64,000 bases of DNA from Glycine soja (lineage: Eukaryota > Streptophyta > Magnoliopsida > Fabales > Fabaceae). Shown here in pieces: positions 22,045 to 32,400 of this stretch. Position numbers and translations under genes: made by a program. Below the pieces are notes generated by a model. The model was not told the origin of the DNA. It ran no database searches and worked only from the letters and a program-made list of their open reading frames with translations. The stretch covers positions 39,483,562 to 39,547,561 of the forward strand of contig NC_041010.1 of the NCBI RefSeq assembly GCF_004193775.1, in the 5' to 3' direction. Positions within the stretch are counted from its first letter, which is position 1. Each line of letters begins with the position of its first letter.

Positions 22045-22725
22045 CTACTTGTCACTGTGTCCTCCAGGAAGCTTCTCCTTAATCTTGTCCATAATCCCTT
22101 TCTTCTCGTTCTGATCACCATGAGATTGGTCATGCTGACGATGTTCCTTCCTATATCCTGCTTCAGTGTGCGCACCCCCAGTGTTGACTCCATACCCAGT
22201 TCCACTTCCATAACCAGTGCCACCAGTTGTTCCATAATCAGTGCCACCAGTGCCTCCATAACCGGTGCCGCCCGTGGTTCCACTTCTGGGACCAGTACCG
22301 GTGTCTGCGGTGTTGGTTCCATAGTAAGGGCCACCGATGTTCCCATGTTGCCTACCAGTGTCACCGGCATAGCCACCAGTAGTCCCATGTTGTTGCCTAT
22401 CGGTGTCTATACCATAGACACCGGTAGTTCCATGATGTCTATTGGTGTCATCATTATAGCCACCAGTAATTCCATGATGTTTATTAGTGTCACCATCGTA
22501 GCCACCACTAGAATGCTGTCTACCAGTGTCTACGCCGTAGGCATTGGTGGTATCATGTTGCTTATTAATGTCATCACTGTAACCACCAGCAGCAGTTCTG
22601 GTGGCTACATAGGTGACACTAGCAGCATGAACAGGGTTGCCGTATTCGTCGGTTTGCTTCTCAACGTTGCCATACTCGTCAACCTTGCGACCCTGATCAT
22701 CGTAGTGCTTTTGATAACTTGCCAT
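22045..22725 (-). CDS. DHN: Dehydrin (group 2 LEA), Y2K type, 226 aa
   Basis: Start ATG at 22725 (MASYQKHYDDQGRK), chosen because the preceding in-frame Met codons lie upstream of the typical dehydrin start and close to the TATA box. Two Y-segments sit near the N-terminus (VDEYGNV and TDEYGNP, residues about 15-30). The middle is Gly/Thr/His-rich repeats (GGY, DTNRHHGTTG, GTGYG). One C-terminal K-segment, EKKGIMDKIKEKLPG, lies at residues about 207-221. No serine-run S-segment is seen, giving a Y2K layout. Dehydrins are disordered, water-soluble proteins that protect membranes and enzymes when cells dry, typically in maturing seeds; the K-segment forms an amphipathic helix on membranes. Four CACGTG boxes within 250 bases of the ATG point to abscisic-acid control. 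The coding frame is intact and apparently intronless. Confidence 0.95.
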   Translation of the reverse strand: MASYQKHYDDQGRKVDEYGNVEKQTDEYGNPVHAASVTYVATRTAAGGYSDDINKQHDTTNAYGVDTGRQHSSGGYDGDTNKHHGITGGYNDDTNRHHGTTGVYGIDTDRQQHGTTGGYAGDTGRQHGNIGGPYYGTNTADTGTGPRSGTTGGTGYGGTGGTDYGTTGGTGYGSGTGYGVNTGGAHTEAGYRKEHRQHDQSHGDQNEKKGIMDKIKEKLPGGHSDK

Positions 22726-22810
22726 AGTTGTTGTTGGTTTTGATTGTAAGGAAGTACTTGTAGTAGTTGTGTGTGATGTTGGATGATGAAAGATGCATGC
22801 AAGCATGGGG

Positions 22811-22822
22811 TTTATTTATATA
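22811..22822 (-). promoter_or_regulatory. TATA box of the dehydrin gene
   Basis: TATATAAATAAA on the minus strand, about 86-97 bases before the ATG at 22725, downstream of the ABRE cluster. Spacing is typical of a plant core promoter. Confidence 0.8.
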
Positions 22823-22867
22823 GGAAACCAAGCATAAAAATCTGGTCAAGGAGTCTTAAAAGTCTGA

Positions 22868-22975
22868 CACGTGCTGCGTGGCGTTGAGGATGTAGCTGCC
22901 ACGTGCATGGACACGTGTTGGTTTCCTTTTTAGTGAAACCGTGTCATCGCTTTCTGATTCATGGCTTGACACGTG
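22868..22975 (-). promoter_or_regulatory. Cluster of four CACGTG G-box/ABRE elements
   Basis: CACGTG occurs at 22868-22873, 22900-22905, 22912-22917 and 22970-22975, most in ACACGTG or CCACGTG context. ABREs of this type bind bZIP factors of the ABF/ABI5 group. Multiple copies just upstream of a TATA box are the standard arrangement for abscisic-acid-induced dehydrins. The sites are seen directly; induction is inferred. Confidence 0.85.
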
Positions 22976-23759
22976 TGGACTCTATCCAAAATTTGGATAA
23001 GTGTTTAGCTAGCTGGGCCATGGATGGATGTGAATTTAAGCGGTGTTACCGACTCTGGATTTTGTGTGACATCTGTGACAATTTGACAAAGATACAAGAA
23101 CCCCGAATTAGTCACAAAAAAAGTTTAGTGGCAAACATGTTAAATTTTGATCATTTGTATTTGCACAATCTTTAGCATGCACATAGCAGAACAAGTGAAC
23201 AACCAATATAATTTATATCAGTAATCTTGAATCTTTATCAAAAATATTTTGACGTGAGTATAACGTTTACAAACACAGCTAATTAAAGTTTTGAGAATAT
23301 ATTTAAATAAATTGAATCTATGATATTGTAAAATAATAGTAAAACTTATATTAGCACAAACTATAAACTTTCCATATAGCCTTGGAAGTTGGCACCACGG
23401 ATAACGGTAGACTAATGAAACGGACTACTTGATCTAACTTGGGTTGAGCTGATCCTAACCAAGAGAGTGTTATTTATTGGCTGAAATTGTTGTTATGAGT
23501 AGGGTAGGTATTACTTTTTGCACCCGCTTTTTACTTATACATTTTTCTTTATTTTTTTTTTGTATTTTATTTTAAAAATATTATTTTTTCAAGACTAATT
23601 CTAGAACTTCATTTTTACAACTAATACTTTTTTCAAATTTATTTTTTTAAATGAAATAATTTTGTTCCGAAAGCTAAAATTTTAAAGTGTAAAATTTTTA
23701 ATACTTTTAAAAAATAAATTATAAAAGAAGGCTTCCCACGTTTTTATTTTAGTGATGGC
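22976..23759. other. Intergenic region upstream of the dehydrin
   Basis: Distal dehydrin promoter followed by AT-rich sequence. A 90-codon frame at 22903-23175 has no recognisable motif and overlaps the ABRE cluster. I recognise nothing else. Confidence 0.4.
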
Positions 23760-23769
23760 TGTTAACTTA

Positions 23770-24198
23770 AAGAAGGGATTGTGTGGGGTATTTGGTTTGC
23801 TATGAATCAATATGTTTTTAAAAATAGAAAATTAGATTGTAGTCAGGTGCTTAACAACGTGTTTAACCTCAAAATGTTATCACCTAATCTGAATAGTCAA
23901 GTTTATGTTGAATCATATGAGGTGATAATATGGAAGAAGTCCCGGATGATCTTCATAAAATCAATTTTCATACTGCAATTAGAAAGGATAGAGAACTGAA
24001 TTGGATTTAATTGTCCGTGATGTTCAAGGAAATGTCCTAGCTTCGGCCACACAATATTTTTATAGTTTATTATTCAGTAATAGATGGGGAATAAAATTGC
24101 TCACAATTTAGCTGCTTTGTCTTTTACCTATTTAGGTAATTGCTTTATTGAGGAAGTCTCCTACAAGTTGGATCAAATCATTGCATATTATGTATCTC
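23770..24198 (+). pseudogene. LINE-type RNase H remnant
   Basis: Broken frames resemble the C-terminus of plant non-LTR retrotransposon proteins. There is a VWGIWFAMNQYVFKNRKLD linker, then LIVRDVQGNVLASATQYF (RNase H start), and NKIAHNLAALSFTYLGNCFIEEV (the carrier of the last conserved His region). Frames change at about 24000 and 24090. It ends about where the hAT element begins at 24199. No reverse transcriptase domain is present upstream, so only the 3' scrap survives. Confidence 0.6.
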
Positions 24199-25145
24199 TA
24201 GTGCCGTCAAAATGGGTTCTAGTTTGTGGGTCAGCCCGATCCATTGTGAACTAGAGGTGAGTGGGGTTTAATTTTTTTTAATTCAGTATTGATAACTTTT
24301 CAGTCCGGTCCACTTAACCTGTGGGTTAGGTGGGCTCAATCCGTGGGTTGGTGGATCAGTCCGTCAACCCACTAAATTTAAATAATATATTGTTTTATTT
24401 TATTATTATTATAAATTTATAATTGTTAATGTCAATGACAAATCTGAATTAGATCTCTATTTAGCCGAGACACCGCTTGAGCCAAAGTTTTTTCTTAAGT
24501 TCAATATTTTGAGTTATTGGAAGGACCGCCAAGAACGTTATTCAAATCTTTGTAGATTGATATGTGAAGTGTTAAGCATTCCTATAACAACTTTTGCTAG
24601 TGAATCGGCATTTAGCATTGGTGCTCGTGTGCTAAACAAGTATCGTGCTAGTCTTTTTCCTTCCAATGTTGAAGCACTAATTTTAGCCCAAAATTGGATA
24701 AATGGTTTTGAAGATATTGGTAATTTACATTTCTTTTTCCATAATTTTTAGTTTGTTATTGGTTTGTTGTTTTATTTATTTGACTTATTAATGATATTGT
24801 TTATTTTTTTTTGTCTTTGTAGATGAAATTAATGATGATGTTGAAAAAGAAGAGAAAGTTATTCTAGATTTCACAGTTCATGACTCTAATGTTTAATTTC
24901 AATAGTTTAGAAGTTTATTTTTTATGACATTTAAATTTTTTATGACTCTAATGTTTTATTTTGAAGACTTCAATCACTTTAATATTGAATGTTTGAATTT
25001 GATTTATTTTGGTTTTTATATTGGATTTTATTTTAAGTTGTTTGGAATAATTTTTTTTTTTTAAAAAAAGACAGAAAAGTGAACCAGCTCGCATAACCCA
25101 CCAACCCGTGGTGGGCAGGGCCGGGCTGGTATTTTATTAGCGCAC
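24199..25145 (+). mobile_element. Internally deleted hAT element
   Basis: The left end TAGTGCCGTCAAAATGGG and the GGCC/CCCA-rich right end (CCACCAACCCGTGGTGGGCAGGGCCGGGC, ending near TATTAGCGCAC) have the composition of plant hAT termini. Only the C-terminal part of the transposase remains between them. Terminal match is imperfect and no clear 8-base target duplication was found, so the borders are approximate. Confidence 0.55.
24427..24896 (+). pseudogene. hAT transposase C-terminal dimerisation domain remnant
   Basis: From 24427 an open frame reads DKSELDLYLAETPLEPK, then FNILSYWKDRQERYSNLCRL, ITTFASESAFSIGARVLNKYR and VEALILAQNWI: the hAT C-terminal dimerisation domain in its usual order. 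A GT-AG intron at 24720-24822 joins it to a short acidic tail (DEINDDVEKEEKV) ending in TAA at 24894-24896. The catalytic region and BED zinc finger are absent, so it cannot transpose itself. The preserved frame suggests fairly recent loss. Confidence 0.8.
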
Positions 25146-25960
25146 ACAAAAATATCTCCTATTGATTCTCATTAATAATATCCAATATTTACCTTTAACA
25201 AAAAATAAAGAAGGGACTCATGAAGCTTCTTGGTCCATCCACAACATCGATTTCTTTCCCCCACCCACTCATGCTATTGTTTTTAGTTTACTAAGCACCA
25301 TGTGTTCAACAGTCACTACAGTCATAATTATTGGATATAAATAAAAAATCCACCGATATTTGAGATACAGTACTTTCCAATTAAATTTTAGCGAATAACT
25401 AAACTCAATGACCCTCTTAATTTTTAGTATTTGTTATTATCATTTTGCAAAAAATGTGCTGAATTTGGGGTATTGTAGAGTCTAACACCACTGTTTGATT
25501 TACTGGAAATAAACTAAGGAAAGAGAAAAAAAAAGATTTATTTTTTAATTTTTTATTTTCCAACTAGGAAAAATGTATTATCCTCTCTCTCTATATATAA
25601 TTATTTCCCCCCTCCTATAAACAAAATAATAAAAAGGGAATTTGTACTGGGTAGTGAAATCTGAATTTCTCTTGCATCAAGATTTATTAGTTTCTGCCAT
25701 GTATTATCTTTTTAAAAAAAATCTTAATATTTAATTCTGTGTTTATTATTTTTTAATTATAATTTGAAATTTACTTTGATAACTTACTTTAACATTTAAT
25801 ATATTTTTTTTTGTGTAGATTATTAAAATAAAATTTTAATTTCAACTAATAAATGATATTGAAACTACCTTATAATTTACATTTAAATTTTATCATTTAT
25901 TTTTAACTTTACATCTTTTGAATGTAAAAAGAAGAATAAATTATATTCATATTTCTTGTG
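25146..25960. other. AT-rich intergenic sequence
   Basis: No gene or repeat family recognised. A short frame at 25162-25344 looks like chance. Confidence 0.4.
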
Positions 25961-25964
25961 TGTG

Positions 25965-26375
25965 TGTTTTTTTTTAAATTGCATTCGACACTCATTTTTG
26001 TGCACCCTACAAAAAGTCCTTAATTGTTTATCTCACACTTATACCTCCTTCCTCCTAAACAACATTTAATAATTTAACACAAAGTAGACACATGTTAGTC
26101 ACATGATTTTTAATGAAAATTTATGTCTAAAATACCCTCATCTTTTTTCTCACACTCACTCCCTGTGTTTTTTTTTTCAAATTGCCTCCGACACCCCTCT
26201 TTTTTGACATCTTACAAAAAACTCCTTAATTGTTTAGCTCACATTACACCTAGACCCTTTTCCTCTTAAACCGCGTTTAATAATTTAAAAGAAAGTAGGT
26301 ACTGCTGGTCACTTGACTTTTAATGAAAATTTATGTCTAAAATATCTTCATCTTCTTCCTCTTAACTCTATAAAA
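25965..26375. repeat. Tandem duplication, two units of about 203 bases
   Basis: Both units run from a GTGT...T-run AAATTGC and CGACAC start, through ACAAAAA, CTCCTTAATTGTTTA, CTCACA, TTTAATAATTTAA and AAAGTAG, to TTTTAATGAAAATTTATGTCTAAAATA. The starts of the units are offset by 203 bases (GCATTCGACA at 25981, GCCTCCGACA at 26184). The copies have diverged at many sites, so the duplication is old. No coding content. Confidence 0.8.
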
Positions 26376-26842
26376 GACTTGACATGATTTTCAACCTAAA
26401 AATATTTTAACACTCTTCTTTCTTTTTCTTTTTCCTCTAATTGGACCTGAACCTAGTTTTTTGTTGAACGTGAACTCACTTTATTGGTACGCATGTGTTA
26501 ACACTTTTCATTCTTCTTCTTTTTAGTTCAATTTGTCTCGTGTGTGTTAGGTCATTTGATTGTTGCATTTTTGTTGGACGTGTTCCCCACAATGCCTATT
26601 GATTGTATATTGTCCTTTATTTTAAATTTTAGTGTTTTCTCTTGCTTTTATGTTTTTAACTCATTTTTTTGAAATTTTTTTTTATGCCTAGGTGTTTGAT
26701 ATAATGTCTTAATCAAGAGTTGCATTTTTTATAAGTGTTAGCAACAATGAAGTAAGAGTCAAATATTAAAGGAAAAATTGTTATTACCTTGAAAAAAGTT
26801 CATTCTCACATTCAATTATTAATTTGTTATTGAGTATTTAAT

Positions 26843-27115
26843 AAAGATGTTAGGACAATTTCTTCTGTTTAAATATTTCAATTGACATTAGTTAACAATG
26901 TTAACAAAAAGATGGTAAAAGTAATGTAAAAAAAGGAGGAGTAGAGGAGTATCAGGTATAATTTGAGAAAAACATAAAAGATGTGAGTATAACAAAGATG
27001 TTAGGATAATTTTATCTACTCGCATATTTTAATTGACATCTTAATCGAAGAAAAATAAAAGTAATGTTAAAAAAGAGAAAAATATTGAATATAATTTAAG
27101 AAAAACACATAAAGT
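26843..27115. repeat. Diverged tandem repeat, period about 151
   Basis: AAAGATGTTAGGA...AATT, ATTGACAT, AAAAGTAATGT and ATAATTTGAGAAAAACA-like blocks at 26843-26985 recur at 26994-27115 with mismatches and deletions. Confidence 0.6.
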
Positions 27116-29410
27116 ACCGGTGTACTTTACTAAAAAAATGAAATAACATGGACTAAACGTTTTATATGAATGACGAATCCCTCTGCACACTTTCAACTTT
27201 GAAGTTTCAATAATAGAGAAATCAAGTTCAAGAACTCATCCACCACTTTCATAATTCGGAAGTGCAAAAACTCAGTCACGACTTTTAAAAATGAAAATCT
27301 ATTTGTTATTACCTCGAATGGAAAACAAAATGTTGAATTTCAAAAGTGGCAACTGTAAAATGTGGCAGCGAGATATCCATATAAATCCTGTATATAAACG
27401 CCGACTTCATAATTTAATGACAATTTTTAGAAAATTAATACGACGACTTTTAAATTTCTGAAGAACTGATTTTACAATTAACTAATTTAAATTTTGATAT
27501 TCTGACACGTAAAATTTTATAGAATACAACTAAAGATATTTTTTACAAGCAAGTGAAGTGGTTAAAATTTTTAACAAGCCACAATATGTAATAAAAAGAC
27601 GAGTTAAAGTATGCTCTGGCAAGAAATTGTAAATAAATTAACTGATCGCTAAAATTAAGAGTGTTTTGTATTTATATCAAGACAACCAAAAAAATTTCTA
27701 AAAGGAAAATATAATTCAAAATTAAGAAGTAATGTAAATAGTCAAACAAAATATATACTAGTACATTACTATACAAATAATTTTAAATTCAGAGAAACAT
27801 TTAAAATAAATAATTTTGAATTATTTAAAGTATAAGAGAACTATATATGATTAATTCATATAAAATACATAAACTGAAAGAAAAATGATTAAATTTATAA
27901 AAACAAGTATAATTAATCAAAAACTAAATATTGAAAATCAAATTAGTATATTTTATCTACGATACTTTTAGTCTTTTAATCTCATATTATATGTGTTGTG
28001 TTGGAATTATTATATCACAAATGAGGATATATAACAACAACAAAAAATCACAAGTGACTACTTCATTGGGTGAAAATTGTATGCAGCTGACTTTATTAAT
28101 CAATATTACATGTTAAATATAAGTAGTGATCATACATACACTTTGGCTTTGGGTTTGTCATAGAAAAGAAAGTGAGTTGATCCCACGTATCTGTGCATGC
28201 GTTGATGGGTTTAATGAGTGTGTGTGTTTGTTTTTTTAATTTATAAAAAGACAAATGAGAATCTTGTATTAAAACTGATGTGTAATTGTATGAACCGCTA
28301 TTTCAAATATTAGTGTGTTACACTTTCGAGATCTTGGATGACCGTTAGAATAAAAAATTATGAATTTTTACTTTCGACATAAAATACATGGAAGAGTGTG
28401 TGTATGATTAATCTAACATTAAATCAAATATATATTTAAAACGATAAAATCTAATTAAGAATATAGTTATATAAATATTAAGTTATGAAAATCAAATAAA
28501 TATATATTAATATTTATAAGAAAAAAATTATACTTTAATTATATAAAATAATTTTATATATATCATCATTTAATTATAAATTATTATTTATGATAAATTT
28601 ATTAGTTTTTATTAAATTATCTTTAAAATCACTATTCTATTAATTTTAAACTGTTATTTTATCATTGACCATTATTTTTTTAACCATAGTTTCATTAAAA
28701 AAACTCATCATTAAATTAATTTTTAATGAAAACACCCCACGAACACTAGACTGATATACATGTTAAATTTTTTATATTTTATAAAAAAATTTTAAAAAAC
28801 ATACAGTCCATAAGAAAATTTTTAATTGATTATCTATACAATTTTTTGCATTACTATATTAAAAAATTAGAAGGATAAATTTAAATATGAAGAAACAAAT
28901 TATTACTTACAAGTTACAATATAATTAAGTAATAAAGAATTTTGTTGGACCACCTTTTAAGTTCTATAACTTAAAGAAGAAATAAAAATTAAATGATTGA
29001 TTTAATTGATGATGGAATACAATCTTAACTAATTAAGAAAAATTAAGTAATTAAATACATATAATTAATGTATTGAAACTAAAATTAAATATTTAAATAC
29101 TATCTTAATTCATTTTTTTATAAAAATAATTTTTAATTAGATTTTATTTATTTTTCTTAAAAAGAAAAGTTAGGAAGAACATGTGCTCACGTAGTGTACA
29201 GTGTAGATGATTCTTCCATCACCACAAAGACTTATAACCAAACCTGCGTTTCTTTATTTCTCTTTGGTCGGCACGTTTCATAAACCCAGCGATCAATCAA
29301 ATAGCCACACAGACACACAAACAAACACAACTTCACTTTTCACGGTCCCGCCGCCGAATCGCGTCCGCGTTTAGTTAAAAAGTTCTTGTTAGATTATTGT
29401 TTGTTCCACT
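27116..29410. other. AT-rich intergenic region and ALMT promoter
   Basis: Mostly AT-rich, with no gene or defined repeat recognised between 27116 and 29150. The last ~200 bases become GC-richer and C-rich (CACACAGACACACAAACAAACACAA, CCGCCGCCG) and probably include the 5' untranslated region of the ALMT gene. No clear TATA box was assigned. Confidence 0.4.
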
Positions 29411-32400
29411 ATGATGATGGGTTCGACGGCGAGGGTGCCGAAGCTGGGTTCTTTCCGCCACAGCTTCGCGGAGAGGAAGGAGAGACTGCTCTCAATGAAG
29501 GGCGGCATCGGCGGCGGCTACTCCCAAATTGGGATCCCGCTGCCGGAGTCCGACGAGGAGGATCACTCTCCGACGCGGAGGCGCTGCTGCTCCTACCGCG
29601 CCGTCTCGGACGGGATCGTCGGCGCGTGGAAGAGCGCGAAGCGCGTGGCTGCGAGGGCGTGGGAGATGGGTCGCTCCGATCCAAGGAAGATCATATTCTC
29701 CGCGAAAATGGGACTCGCTCTGATTCTCCTTTCGCTTTTGATTTTTCTGAAACAGCCCTTTGAGGACATTGCTAAACACTCCGTTTGGGCCATTCTCACT
29801 GTCGTTGTGGTCTTCGAATTCAGCATAGGTATCAACCTTTCACCCCCCTTCCTTCTTTATTACCATTTGAAATTACATATAATTATGAGTTTAATGCACT
29901 GAAACTCTAAAATAGTTTTTTTTAAGGTCTCATCCAATATCCAATAAGAAAAATCTAACATTTCAATTATTTTAATATGATTATTTTAAAAATCAATAAA
30001 TTTATTATAAATAATTAATGATTGTGATTAAATGAATAATTTTTTTATAATGTGACCCTTTTCCTCTAATTATATATATCATATCATTTCTCTTTTGGAG
30101 TTATAAAGTTACTTTGTGGTAATGTATTTCCCACCCACAACTAATAAATACTAAGGATTAATAATTAATATTTGTGAATTAAAAAAATATCATTTCTCTT
30201 TCTTAAATTATTTTTAAATAATCTTTAATTTTTGGAATTTAACTGCCTAAAATGAGATCAGCAAGGATTGAAATCATAACTGATTTAAGGTTCTAATTCT
30301 ACTGATAGTACTGATAGTTTTTTTTTTTTACGCAGCAATGAGGATCCGAACTTAAATTTTTATGCATATACTCCAACCTAAATGATTATATATGATTGAA
30401 ATTTGAAGGATGTAAATATTTTTATATTGTTCATATATTTAAATTAAATTCTTATTATATATGTGTGTGATATTTATAACAATCATAATGCTGTTTTTTA
30501 ACATCTAAAGTAACATGTCTACACTTTATATTTTTTCCTCCATCATTTTGGTGTCTAAAATTGCACGTGACGTTACTTAAGATTGCACGAACTTAGTCCT
30601 TTTATTGCTAAAACTAAAAGTATCTTAAAAAATTGGTAACCTGTGATTGAGAACCAAACTGATCTCATCAGGGGATCTCCTTTATTCTTTTCTTTTTTCT
30701 TACAATTAAAAGGTCTAAATAGTATCAAGTGTCTTCTGAGACCAAATTATCGTCATCCGTATACGCGATGGATTAAAATGAGTGTTAATTATTATTTTCT
30801 TTTTTCTCTTTTGGGGTTTTAGTTCCTCTTTTTTAAGTGGAATTGGCGAAGAATATGCATGGATCAGTGGATAAAGGTCCATACCCTTTTCAATAGAGAT
30901 ATAATGTGGTATTTTCATTTGGTCATGGGGAATAAATAGCTAGAAGAAAATTGGTTGAAATATTTGACCGTGGTGTAATAGTGGTGATGTGTTGGTTCTG
31001 TTAAGTTAGTTTGTTGGGAAAATCAATGCCAAGTATGCTAAGGAACAATACTTGTTGACGAGTGTCTTAAGGGAAGTGGTTAAGATACATTCAGTAATTT
31101 TATTAAATTTTTTCAATTACTTAAAATGTAAATGTTAAATAATTTTTTTTAACGTAATAATGTTTTCTTTATCAAATATTTTACTTTTGTTTTCCTTAAT
31201 GATTGTCTTAAGGATGCTCGGTAGAACTCTCCTATTTTTTTTTTGGTGAATATAGAACTCTCCTATTTAATTTATGAGGACAAGCAAATGCCATTCTAAT
31301 TTTAATTAAAGAAAAAAATATAATTCTCCCTAGATTCTTCTGCTTTTTAATGAATGAAATGAAATAAATCATAGGCTATAATTTAATTCAATTGTGTTCA
31401 TGTACTTCATCTTTTATTAAATCCAATATTTTGATCACAAATCATTGGCTGAAGTAAACCATAACCATTCATTTGTAAAATCCAAGTTTCAAGCTTTCCA
31501 TTTGGTCAACACAGGATAAGCATCAATGTTTCAGTTATAAGCAATAATTGGTCACAATGTACTCCTGCAGGGGCAACTCTTAGCAAAGGGCTTAACAGAG
31601 GATTGGGGACTTTGTTAGCTGGAGGACTAGCATTGGGAATGGGACTTTTATCAAAATTGTCTGGAAAATGGGAAGAAACCATTATAGTTGTTAGCATCTT
31701 CACTGCAGGTCAGGGTTTTGAATCACTTCTATTTCTTATCATGTTGATAAAGATTCATGTGACTTTTATTTTTTTTTGTTTTTTTGCTTACGCCTTGTTC
31801 TCTGACAGTATTATGATGTGTGAATGGCAGGGTTTTGTGCCACATATGCAAAGCAATATCCAACAATGAAGGCTTATGAATATGGTTTTCGTGTGTTCTT
31901 GATCACCTATTGCTACATTATTGTATCAGGGTATCATACAGGAGAGTTTGTTGAAACAGCTGTAGATAGATTTTTGCTCATTGCATTGGGCGCTGCTGTG
32001 GCTCTGGGGATAAATGTATGTATATATCCAATCTGGGCTGGTGAGGATCTACACAAGCTTGTGGCGAAAAATTTTGTGGGCGTTGCAGCATCATTGGAAG
32101 GTTGTCTACAATATTTTCTTGATCATCATATTTAGTTTGTGATCAACTAATTACTACCATTTTGTTGCTGCTTCATAATCTTATTTTATTGGACTGATTA
32201 ACGTTGTTAAGCTTCTTTTTCAGGTGTTGTAAATAACTATCTTAATTGTATTGAATATGAGAGAGTGCCTTCAAAAATTCTCACGTACCAAGCTTCTGAG
32301 GACGTGGTTTACAAAGGTTACAGATCAGCTGTTGAATCTACAAGCACAGAGGATTCATTGGTATACTACTGTCTACTTCATTTTCTGTCCGTTTCACTTT

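Noticed and set aside
22039..22743. 234-codon open frame on the plus strand across the whole dehydrin
   Set aside because: It is the antisense of a Gly/Thr-rich repeat gene, whose codon pattern leaves the opposite strand free of stops. The product is low-complexity Ser/Thr/Val and has no known motif.
29386..29835. Arg/Gly-rich frames on both strands over ALMT exon 1
   Set aside because: GC-rich exon shadows; the ALMT frame alone continues correctly into later exons.
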